Assembly: GCA_019828595.1 (NCBI GenBank) | Contig: JAHQRK010000025.1 | Coordinates: 372,001 to 436,000, forward strand | Length of the DNA stretch: 64,000 nucleotides | Reading direction: 5' to 3' | Origin: Aphanomyces cochlioides | Taxonomy: Eukaryota; Oomycota; Saprolegniomycetes; Saprolegniales; Verrucalvaceae | Part shown: positions 29,360-38,061 of the stretch, one piece after another | How the letters are laid out: each line of letters starts with the position of its first letter | Position numbering within the stretch: the first letter of the stretch is position 1 | The notes under the pieces: model-generated | Database searches by the model: none | What the model was told of the DNA's origin: nothing | Seen by the model: only the letters and a program-made list of their open reading frames with translations | Translations under genes and position numbers: made by a program

Positions 29360-29659
29360 TTATAATGCATTATGTAAATCAACCATTTTTGATTTTACAT
29401 ATTCATTTTTTTGTAAGTAATCTATGTATTTTAAATCGTTTTCTTTAATCCAACTTAAACTTTTATTTTTATATTTACCAAAAGTTAAGTAATGTTCATT
29501 TTTATCTTGAAATGTATCACTTAATATTTTTGTGATATAATCATCTAATACTAATGTTGGATGTTCAAACATCCATTTAGCATAACTAATATCATTTTCA
29601 ATTAAATATTGAATAGTTTTCGATTTATATTTTCCAAACTGTATAGTTTTTTCTGTCAT
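29360..29659 (-). CDS. Tandem ExoX_C-like domain protein, 99 aa
   Basis: Two copies of one motif fill the protein: IQFGKYKSKTIQYLIENDIS near residue 6 and LTFGKYKNKSLSWIKENDLK near residue 58, each followed by a YAKW or YIDY segment. FGKYK-x-K...END...Y is the signature of the small domain found at the C-terminus of exonuclease X-like proteins. There is no exonuclease domain, so it is likely a DNA- or protein-binding adaptor. Confidence 0.65.
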   Translation of the reverse strand: MTEKTIQFGKYKSKTIQYLIENDISYAKWMFEHPTLVLDDYITKILSDTFQDKNEHYLTFGKYKNKSLSWIKENDLKYIDYLQKNEYVKSKMVDLHNAL

Positions 29660-29680
29660 GGTCGTATAGTATATATATAA

Positions 29681-29692
29681 TCTTATATTTAA
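29681..29692 (-). promoter_or_regulatory. TTAAATATAAGA box (one mismatch) before ExoX_C gene
   Basis: Matches the box at 11 of 12 positions on the minus strand, 21 bp before the ATG at 29659. Confidence 0.45.
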
Positions 29693-29734
29693 AATAAAAA
29701 AAATAAAAAATAATATTTAATTTGGTTTTGTATT

Positions 29735-30838
29735 TTATTTTCTACTCTTAGATTTTAACTTTTTAATTTTAGCTGTTAAATGTTCGATTTTTTGTATTGA
29801 TTCATAGTATTTCGCTTTGTAATCGATTTCTTCATCATAATCATCATAATCAGAAACTCCTTCTTCATTGAGTTTTCGGGTATTCGTTATTTCTCCAGTG
29901 TTTATATCAATAAATCTAATTCTATCAACGCTCCATTGTGAGACATCAACTCTGAAATTAGTTAAAATAAATACATGAGGCTTCGGATATCTGCATTTTC
30001 CACCTTCGTATTTACCTGAATAAATTAAACCATTTTGAATTTGTTCTAAGGCTCCATAATTGATAAAATCTTTACCTTGTCTTGGTATATCTAATATAAT
30101 TACATTTGGAGCATGTCCTTTATCCATTTGAGTTTTAATTTGATTGAATATATTATCTTTTTTACCAACCGCAATGATTACATTATAATCCAAATCTAAT
30201 TTATTGCAAACATGTGATTTACCAATATTCCCAGAACGAATTATTACTCCATTTTTAATAAAATCCACATCTTCAATAATATATATTGCTCGGCTATCAG
30301 CCTTTTTTTTACAAATATCAATTATAGTTTGTTGGAATGGTTTCCAAATAACTTCATCAAATTCTCTTTGCATCTCTTCATGCATCTTTTTAGTATAATA
30401 ATCATTTACTGCATTAATCATTTTGTGACTCAAATCATATTGTGCATAATAATAATAGAATTGTTCTTTCGTTGGCTTCTCTAATTCGTCAATTTCAATA
30501 CCATGATCATCAAAAACCTTTTTTAAATTATTTATACGAAATTTGTTTCGTTTATCATCCCCATTAAGAATTACGTTTTCGTTTTTCTTAAATGATGAGA
30601 ATAGAATGCAATGTTCAAAAAGATTTTCTAATGTTATCTTAGTTATAGCACTTGAAAATTTAACTGATATAACATTTTTTATAATTTCTTTAATTCCATT
30701 TGGATCTATTTTCCGCGTAAATGAATTCATAACTTCATCTTTGGTCTTAGTTGTAAATAATAATACATTTCTGCTTTTATCACTCACAATGTTTACTTTT
30801 TGTAAATATTCTTTTTTTAAATTTTCTAATTCCGACAT
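29735..30838 (-). CDS. CRESS-Rep-like superfamily 3 helicase without HUH domain
   Basis: The 367-residue protein carries a Rep-type helicase core in its second half: Walker A RSGNIGKSHVC (about 201-211), IAVGKKDNIF, Walker B NVIILDIPRQGKDFINYGALE (245-265 region), IQNGLIYSGKYEGG, motif C PHVFILTNF (287-295) and an Arg-finger-like SVDRIRF. The run from DIPR through NYGALE and SGKYE to NF is characteristic of Rep proteins of CRESS-DNA viruses. The first 180 residues show no HUH nuclease motifs. The C-terminus is acidic, then coiled coil, then Lys-rich. It could unwind DNA for element replication. It is the outermost gene before the right repeats and has an exact early-type box. Confidence 0.8.
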   Translation of the reverse strand: MSELENLKKEYLQKVNIVSDKSRNVLLFTTKTKDEVMNSFTRKIDPNGIKEIIKNVISVKFSSAITKITLENLFEHCILFSSFKKNENVILNGDDKRNKFRINNLKKVFDDHGIEIDELEKPTKEQFYYYYAQYDLSHKMINAVNDYYTKKMHEEMQREFDEVIWKPFQQTIIDICKKKADSRAIYIIEDVDFIKNGVIIRSGNIGKSHVCNKLDLDYNVIIAVGKKDNIFNQIKTQMDKGHAPNVIILDIPRQGKDFINYGALEQIQNGLIYSGKYEGGKCRYPKPHVFILTNFRVDVSQWSVDRIRFIDINTGEITNTRKLNEEGVSDYDDYDEEIDYKAKYYESIQKIEHLTAKIKKLKSKSRK

Positions 30839-30881
30839 TTTGTTATAATTTATTTTTGTATATTATATATATATGATACAG

Positions 30882-30893
30882 TCTTATCTTTAA
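30882..30893 (-). promoter_or_regulatory. TTAAAGATAAGA box before Rep-like helicase
   Basis: Exact copy on the minus strand, 43 bp before the ATG at 30838, preceded by GAATTTCAAT as at the other sites. Confidence 0.6.
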
Positions 30894-30913
30894 ATTGAAA
30901 TTCAAAATACAAA

Positions 30914-31042
30914 AATAGTGTATATCTTGATAAATCAGTAAATAGTGTTAAATAGCTGGTCTGCAACGTTGCAGACCGGGTAATAGTGTATATCTTGAAA
31001 AATCATTAATTAGTGTTGATTGACTGGTGTGCCAAGTGGCAC
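30914..31042 (-). repeat. Right subterminal repeats with hairpins
   Basis: Two units (30914-30952 and 30982-31018) read AATAGTGTATATCTTGA, then AAATCA or AAATCATTAA, then TAGTGTT. Each is followed by a different hairpin: the perfect 20-bp palindrome GGTCTGCAACGTTGCAGACC (30958-30977), and TGTGCC-AAGT-GGCACA (31027-31042). The block touches the inner end of the right TIR. Confidence 0.75.
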
Positions 31043-31052
31043 AGCAGGTTTT

Positions 31053-31432
31053 GGTAAAGATGAACAGAAAAGCAAAAATCATTTAACCGTGGTCCCTAAC
31101 ACCGGGTGGGTAGAAGAAAGTTAAACTATGTAAACATTGTGTTTTTGCATTTTTGTGTTTAACAAAATGCTAAGTTCTGTATTACTTGTGTTTTTGCATT
31201 TTTGTGTTTACCAAAATGTAAACTATATAATGTTAGTGTTTTTGTATTACTGTGTTTTACAATTTGTAAACTCTAAGAAGTTAGTGTTTTTGTATTACTG
31301 TGTTGACACATATATACAAAAACACAAATTATTCCCCATAGTATTTGTAGTAAAACATTTAGTTGAGGAGCGAAGCAACGGTATGTGAAGAGAAACTTCG
31401 TTTCTTTTCTTTTCATTCTCTCTCTTTTTTTT
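31053..31432 (-). repeat. Polinton right terminal inverted repeat (380 bp)
   Basis: Mirror image of the left TIR with about four substitutions and no indels. Inward of it lies the hairpin and subterminal repeat block, without any cargo. Confidence 0.95.
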
Positions 31433-31437
31433 ACCTT
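31433..31437. other. Polinton target-site duplication, right copy
   Basis: ACCTT follows the last T of the right TIR, matching 13427-13431. Confidence 0.7.
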
Positions 31438-32143
31438 CTTGCATCTAACACGACATGTTGATGATAGTGGTCAAGCTATGACGATTATGTTGCTTGAGGA
31501 AACTGTTTGATTCACGTTTTGCCATGCACAATAATAATGGAGCGTTGTCTCGACGGCTAAATTGCGAATCTAAGTTTTGCCTCTCAAATTTTATAGAAAT
31601 TTGCCCACGCTTATTAATAATATGCCAGCAGAAAATTTCAAGTTGAAGATAATTCAACAAGGAATAACTGCAATCTTTAAACGCTGTAGGGCATTCTCAT
31701 CGCAAGGAGATTCTTTGAGTACCAAAAATGGTGGTAGTATACACGCCACAAGATACACTTCGACTTCGATTAACCTTGCGAAAACAACGGTGGTGTGAAA
31801 AAGCAGGAACGCTGATTCAGCGTGCAATAGATCCAATCATTACGTCGATCTTGCTTTAGAGGAATGAGCCATGGAAGAATCTCATTGTGAAAGCGTTAGA
31901 GAAAAAATATTTAGCCACTCTAAACGATAGAGAGCCAAAGAAAGCGCAGTGATCAGCAACTGAGGTCCCCGAGTTATGAGCCTCTTTCACGTCAAAAGAT
32001 TGCATCGAAAAGGATATGCAGCCAATCAAATTGGTTAAAATTGTCTTAATTACTTTTAATTGGCCATATTGAATTAATTATAGAAGACTGTTTTTTTACT
32101 TCATCCAAAGTTAAATTTTGGTTGAACCTCCGGGAAAGACGCC
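31438..32143. other. Host flank, no supported gene
   Basis: Normal base composition returns immediately after the right TIR. Short open frames only; upstream region of the F-box/LRR gene. Confidence 0.35.
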
Positions 32144-33478
32144 ATGACGAAGCGGAGCAAGAACGCACCACTGGCGGCGACGAATTCATGGCTGCAAGAG
32201 GACATTCTACTTCAAATTGCCACTTTCATAGCAGCATCAAGAGATCTCTTCGCTTTCCTGGATGCCGTCGGGCCATGGCTCATTGATGTCCATCTGAAAC
32301 ATGGGACGTGAGATCGAACACTACGTATCACTTCATACTATTCGCTCGAAGCTCTTGCAGAATGTGTTGGCTTTTACTCCCAAGTGCGAGTGGAAGACTT
32401 TGACGACATGCCGTGGCTACGAGATCATGTGCAACCAATTACTGAGCAACACTGGACACTCCATGCATTTACACCGTTCAGCTCGTGGAACGATATGTCG
32501 TCTTTTCGAATCACGCGACTTACTATTGAGGTTGCATGGGGAGGCAACAAAGATCCTGTTGTAGCCATTCTTCCCAGTCTCCACCATTTACGAGCTCTCA
32601 AGATGACATTCGACAACCCGGCTGAGCACACCAGTTCTGTTTTAGCTTTCGCTGCCAAGAGTGACCAGCTCGTTGAGCTTGAGCTTCATTACGATGGAGA
32701 TGAAGAATACGTTTGGATCTCGGATGCCATGATTCGAAATGTCCTTGAGAGGTTCCAACGACGACCAGTTCATACTTTTCTCATTGAATCTTGGGATATT
32801 CAAGCTGAAGACACAAATTTGAAACAAGCATTTTTTGAAGCTCTATTTAATTGCCCTACGATAGAAAAACTCGTCTGTCACGATACTCCAATGGGCGGTG
32901 TCAACTTTGCCAATTGCACATTTTCCATGCGTTCACTGGAAATTAGTCTTGTGGATTCAACCACGCTCGAAAAGATGGCAAATCAACTTATCGGCTCAAA
33001 TGTCATGGATTTGACATTGTATTCAAGATATGATCAAGACATTGCTGGTACCCAACTTTTATTTGAAATACTTCCTCGTACGGCCATTGAGACACTCAAT
33101 TTATCATACAGTCACTACGACACACCCCACTGGCAAATCTTGGCTCCTCTACTGGCACAATCGCAACTCAAGACCTTGATATTGCAAGAAAACGACTTGG
33201 AATCAGCTGAGATTGACATAATCGCACGGGCTATTCAATCAAACAATTCGCTTGTTGCGATAGATGTCAGCCTGAATATTATTGATTTCAAGGGGATGCA
33301 AAAATTGATTGAATGCGCCACGGATCCTAGAAGAAATGCTCAGATGAAATTGATTGCCGTCGGTGGTAATGGATTATCCGAAGAGGATCTTGGTCTGTTG
33401 ACAGAACTAGCAGCTCGAAGAGGTGGTGAAAGATTGAAAACTACAATTGGGCATGACAAGGAAGAGGAAGGAATATAG
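32144..33478 (+). CDS. F-box/LRR-like protein, frame or intron unresolved near 32307-32362
   Basis: The first ATG (32144) gives SWLQEDILLQIATFIAAS, an F-box-like helix pair, then meets a TGA at 32309. A GTGAGATC donor at 32307 and a TTGCAG acceptor at 32360 suggest a 54-bp intron, but that splice leaves the frame one base off, so an indel or another splice is needed. The 364-residue remainder from 32384 contains leucine-rich repeats of the ribonuclease-inhibitor type (IETLNLSYSHYD, LKTLILQENDLESAEIDII, LVAIDVSLNIIDFKGMQKL). Such proteins usually recruit substrates to SCF ubiquitin ligases. Related in layout to the gene at 45677-46963. Confidence 0.6.
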
Positions 33479-33605
33479 CCATTTTTCGTACCATGACAAC
33501 GACAGGAAGAGACTTAATTCTTGTGGTGAAGATGACGACTGACAGAATGCAATTTTCCCGTCCGTCAGCTCATGAGAAGACTGGACAGCAGGAAAAGTTC
33601 ATAAG

Positions 33606-33908
33606 AACGTTCTGCAGTGGTTGAAGGCACCTACACTATGCATCAAATTACCTACTATGGCCATTTACGCCGTGCATAAAGTTCATTCACTTGGATTTGA
33701 GGTCACTCAATAGGCTGCGGACTTCGCGGTAAATCGAGGTCGTCTATGTATTGTAGAGTGGCTGCATATGCATCGAACAAAGGGATTCTATCGAGTTTCA
33801 ACTGACCCATTGAATCCAAAAGACAAGGCAGCGGCCAAATGGCTCTGTTTGAACCGCTGGGATATTGATCCTGTCTCATTATTGTTTGAAGTAGCTGTCG
33901 TGCATTGA
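33606..33908 (+). pseudogene. Ankyrin-repeat protein remnant
   Basis: One frame reads VLQWLKAP, then a TAG at 33711, then AADFAVNRGRLCIVEWLHMHR, AAAKWLCLNRWDID and a TGA at 33906. The NRGRLCIVEWLH phrase is typical of degenerate oomycete ankyrin repeats. The stop and short length indicate a decayed fragment. Confidence 0.45.
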
Positions 33909-34087
33909 CAAGGTAATCAAGTGCCTTACGAATCGTTTTTTGTCAGTAGTCCAAGCATTCCAGACGACTTTTACTTCTCTCTGCAGGGAGAAGCCGGAAG
34001 AACGGTATCAATCCTCGTTTCGAATACCCACCACGGGATGGCAAAAAGGGAAGTTTAAAGTTGAGCAGAGCTGTAGCATAGGGCTGG

Positions 34088-34120
34088 AAATTTTACCTTG
34101 ACAATGTCAAGGTAAAATTT
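34088..34120. repeat. Perfect 15-bp hairpin
   Basis: AAATTTTACCTTGAC, loop AAT, then GTCAAGGTAAAATTT. It lies between the ankyrin remnant and the Crypton fragment. It could be a transcript-end hairpin or a transposon end. Confidence 0.5.
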
Positions 34121-34480
34121 TGTGACTATATGACTTTATTCTCGATGGAGTGGTCTCCTTGCTCGATTAAATCGTGAATTCCAATCGTGGAGATTTTAGT
34201 TGACTGTAGCTCTAAAGGAAATGCGCCTTCTTCGACCAAGCAATTTAATGCCTTGAATATTGTGGTCTGAAGAAAAACATCATGAGATAACTCAAATCAG
34301 CATTCCTTGTAAACTAGAAAATGTGTCACTTGCATGATGTCTAAATCGCTACAATCGATATCGCCCACTCGGTGAGATCCATGGATTGAGTCATCTCGAG
34401 ATTGTAAATCGGTTTTCGAGGAGATCATAGCCGGTTGACTTTAGACAACGTTTTCCTTCATTCGTGTCCATTAGACCACG

Positions 34481-34951
34481 TTGCTTCAATTTGTTAATCG
34501 ATCTTTCCAATGTCGTGAAGCGACGGAAGGCAAGGCGCCAAGAGGACGCAAGCGGACAGCGGACAGCGCTCTCGCTGTTGATGAAACCACTGCAATCGCT
34601 CACTCATTTCAATCCAAGCGCACGAACGCTAGCACTAAAAGGACGTACGCATCCAAAGTGGGCGTCATGAAGGAGTGGTTCCGCTCTAGATTTCCCTCTC
34701 TGTTGACAACCGATGACAGTATTACCATGCCGCTACCAAACGAAGCTATCATTGCATTCTTTGGCCACCTCACAGAGCCTGCAGACTCGTGTGAGAAGTC
34801 TGACGTGCATGTGAATGATATGGTAACCCCTCCTTTGTCAGTCTCTTGTGTGATGGGCTACAGGAGTGCTTTGGTGGACTTATATAGATCTCAATTACTC
34901 GAATTGGATTCGTCTTTAGACTCGGAGCTCAAACGTATCTTGGAGTCATAA
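34481..34951 (+). pseudogene. Crypton-like tyrosine recombinase, N-terminal fragment
   Basis: The open frame contains a basic PRGRKRTADS stretch, then STKRTYASKVGVMKEWFRSR, a typical SAM-like N-terminal core-binding segment of tyrosine recombinases, and VSCVMGYRSALVDLYRSQ. It ends at LKRILES before any R...HxxR...Y catalytic region. Cryptons are frequent in oomycetes. The missing catalytic half shows this is a dead 5' fragment; the assignment rests on the N-terminal pattern. Confidence 0.5.
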
Positions 34952-36270
34952 CTATTGCACCAAATTGAACCACATATCTGAAGTGCGGAAAAATTTGTTG
35001 TGCTCATCCTCAAAAATATATTTTGAAATGTGAAGTAAGAAATACTTTACATTACTTTACGTATAATTTTGTATAGTGTTTGTGCAGTGTAAAGTGTTGA
35101 GGGCGCGCTCTAGTCACAACTAGGGTGAGGCCAGGGCTACGCCCCTGGGTGGAGCGTTTTGCTTTGGAAATAACAAAGATTTGCTCACACACATGAAACG
35201 TTTGAAGCCATACTATGAATTTTGAATTTGATTCAGGCCCAGTTCGAAGTAAAAAAATAAGTTAACGCCGAGCATTCTGATTGGCTACTGTTGACTGACG
35301 AATATTTTTTTTCGTCAGGAGATAAATCATGTCCTGACCAAAAAACCGTCGACTCGTACCGAAAGAAAAATAAATTATCCAATCAGAGATCATATTATTT
35401 TGAAACTAAGGAGACGGCATTTACTTCGCACTCCTTATTCACTTCTTTCTTATTTTACTTCGAATTGGCCTCAATAGTTTCCCTGTTTTGTTGTGCAAAA
35501 ATGCCAGTACTTGCACAGATAACACGAACGACTTATCAGTGATAATACAGACGCTCGAGGTACCCAGTCCTATTCACGGCGCATTTGAAGGCAAGACAAT
35601 GATGACCATGCGCTTAGATGATGCTCAAGGCGACTATGCGCTTAGATGATGCTCAAGGCGACTACCGACATGTCGGAGACATAGTATATCTAGATGGAGA
35701 AAGGCGAACCTTTGATGGTAATCTACGGTTGTGTCCAATGTGAGCGTGGCATGTGGTGGGTGGAGGTTCTAGGAGCACGGTCAAGAAGGTCAATTTAGAT
35801 GCCGAAGTTTCAGCAGCTGATTGTACTGCTGATATAGAGATCTTTCCCGTTGCGGCAACTTTGCGCACGATGTGAACGGCAAAAAGACTGTTTCCAAGAA
35901 GCAGACTCTTTGATAATTTTACAGCTTGCCGCTGTTCGATATGCTTCTCCCATTTTAATGCTGAGGTTGAATCTAAGCAGAATATACCCAAGTTCAGATT
36001 GCACAATCTGTGCGATCGATTAGTAGATCAAGGTCATCGTTGGTTGACAACCACCTACTTCTTCATCTTGTAATACTGTAACGTTGAATCTAAGTATAAG
36101 GTGCGTAGTTTGGGGTTAGCTAATCTCGAGGATTTATCGTCCAATTCATCGGTACGATGCAATTGGACTTGATCCAGGAAGTCACGGCAATTCCACAACA
36201 ACACAGTGTATATATTTGTAAGAACATGATAACGCTTGTTACTTATGGATGAAGTTTTATGGAGTCCTGA
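34952..36270. other. Repeat-derived DNA; 28-bp tandem duplication
   Basis: A 28-bp unit (begins TGCGCTTAGATGATGCTCAA) is perfectly duplicated at 35609-35636 and 35637-35664. A near-palindromic CCAGGGCTACGCCCCTGG occurs near 35131-35148. No gene is supported; the duplication looks recent or may be an assembly artefact. Confidence 0.4.
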
Positions 36271-37737
36271 CTATTCTAATGCTTCTTGATACACAATGTT
36301 TTTCGTGTAGATTCCAGGCAGTCCATCGTACTGTCCATTGGCAACCAAAAACTTAATGTTGCCTTTTGCTTGGGCTCTTGACATGGCGACGTAAAGCTGT
36401 CCATGCGAGAAGACGGGTTCTGGAAGGTAGACGCCCACGTGAGAAATCGTTTGACCTTGAGCCTTGTGAATCGTCATTGCAAAGGCAACTTGAACAGGAA
36501 ATTGTCTTCTGCGTAGCTCAAATGGGTAGTTGTTTTGCTCACCATCGTGAATTGTAGTAGTTCGGGGAATGTAAACGATCTTGTTCGTGTGGGAGCCGTT
36601 CATAATTTGAGCCTTGATACATCGTGTTTGCAGCTCAAGAACAATTGAACGTGTTCCGTTGCACATGCCTTCCGAAGTACACAAATTACGAAGCAGAATA
36701 ATGGGGCAACCAACTTTCAAATGCAACTTGTGGCTGGGGAAGTTGTTGATGTCTATAGAATTCAGAAACTCGATGGGGAACTCGCATGCATTTGTGTCCG
36801 AGTTGGGTTTGTCAGCAACAGAATCGGCGGACAAATATGTCATTTCGCAGTCGGAAGTGAGTCGCTCAAGAAGTGTTGTGTTGATGTCAGCAACAACACT
36901 ATGTTTGAGTGCAAGGATAGCTCGACATCCAAAGAACGATCTAAGTGCATTGATGCGCAGGTTGTTCATGTCTTGATAGACGTTGTGTAAAAATGACCCC
37001 AAATCATCAGGCGACTTGTATGGAATCGCCAAATCATCAGGTAGTCGAATGTAATCGGCACCGAGTTCGGTACATGTGGGGTATGTTCAATGACCAATAG
37101 ACTTGAGCAATGCAGCAAACTCTCGAACACTCTCTGAGTTGTTGTTGGTCAACCTCATGTTCACCGTCAGATAAAACTTTGCGACATTTCTCCAAAGGTA
37201 ACTGTTCTTCAAGCATGCTTCGAGGATTATCCCAGGTGTACCCTTCAAAATGACTGGAAGCATTTGCTTGAAGTCGCCCGAGAATATGATGACCTTTCCA
37301 CCAAAAGGAAGCGCGTTGTCCATCAAATCTTGTAGCATGCGATCAACGGCCTCCACAGCATACTTGTGCATCATCGAACACTCGTCCCAAATGATAAGTT
37401 TTGAGAGACGTAAAAGTTCCGCAAGATGTGACTGCTTCCGAACGTCACATCGGCTAAGCTCGTGCAATGATCTTGGAAGACAGAATCTCGAATGCGCAGT
37501 TGTACCTCCGATCAAATTCAGAGCAGCAAGTCCGGACGAAGCAACAGCCAACGCTATTTTGTTCATTGAGCGCACTTGAGCCAGTAAAATGTTTGAGATG
37601 AACGTCTTCCCTGAGCCGCCCTCACCTTCGAGAAAATATACTTTGCCTCTTCGAACAGTGCTTTCCTTCGTAATCTCGCTCATAACGTCGTTGTAGAAGA
37701 CCTCGTGCTCTTCGGTCATCGTAGACTTGCCTTCCAA
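36271..37737 (-). pseudogene. Helitron Pif1-like helicase, truncated, one internal stop
   Basis: Motifs occur in order: Walker A LEGEGGSGKTFISN, LIIWDECSMM, IIFSGDFKQMLPV, then after a TGA at 37087-37089 ADYIRLPDDLAIPY, VGCPIILLRNL, AFAMTIHKAQGQT and HGQLYVAMSRA. These are the Pif1/RecD-like helicase motifs found at the C-terminal end of Helitron Rep-helicase proteins (DNL-type wording varies, but the FSGDFKQ and MTIHKAQGQT blocks are clear). No rolling-circle Rep domain is found upstream, so it is a 5'-truncated copy. It differs from a cellular PIF1 by its MCNGTRSIVLELQ stretch, which is typical of Helitrons. Confidence 0.8.
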
Positions 37738-38061
37738 ACTGCCTTGTGTCCGGTATTTCGAGCCAAAATGGCCCTACTTCGTACCATTCGCATATCGCGT
37801 CGGAATTCGCCTTTCGGAGTCCAAGCCTCTGGCCAGAGTATGGCTTAAAGTGGCAGAAAGGGCTCGTCACCCTACTGCACAGTGTGTTGACCGCTTATTC
37901 AGCGGCCTTTTCTGCCCGAGTGAAGCTATCCTAAGACATGCATCTCACCTTGCATCGTCCCAGAAAAACCCAACTGCCATCCATCTCATCTTTCGCAGGT
38001 ATTATTTTAAATAGTAGGACAATATTTTCATTTTGTATGTGGAATTGTTTGATTATTAATA

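Larger units (their letters stand above)
13432..31432. mobile_element. Polinton/Maverick (integrated polinton-like virus), 18.0 kb
   Basis: Long inverted terminal repeats (13432-13811 and 31053-31432) and an ACCTT duplication bound an AT-rich block with about 20 genes. Hallmarks are DDE integrase, protein-primed-type PolB, double-jelly-roll major capsid protein, penton-like proteins, A32-like ATPase and adenain-like protease. The order from the left is cargo gene, early genes and PolB (+), integrase, small genes, fibre, GIY-YIG and ATPase (-), two pentons (+), scaffold-like protein and major capsid (-), protease (+), minor virion protein (-), zinc-finger genes (+), ExoX_C protein and Rep-like helicase (-). 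The third codon positions and noncoding DNA are far richer in A+T than the flanks. Confidence 0.95.

Noticed and set aside
36271..37737. Cellular PIF1 helicase gene
   Set aside because: The internal stop, missing N-terminus and Helitron-type spacing of motifs point to a transposon remnant.
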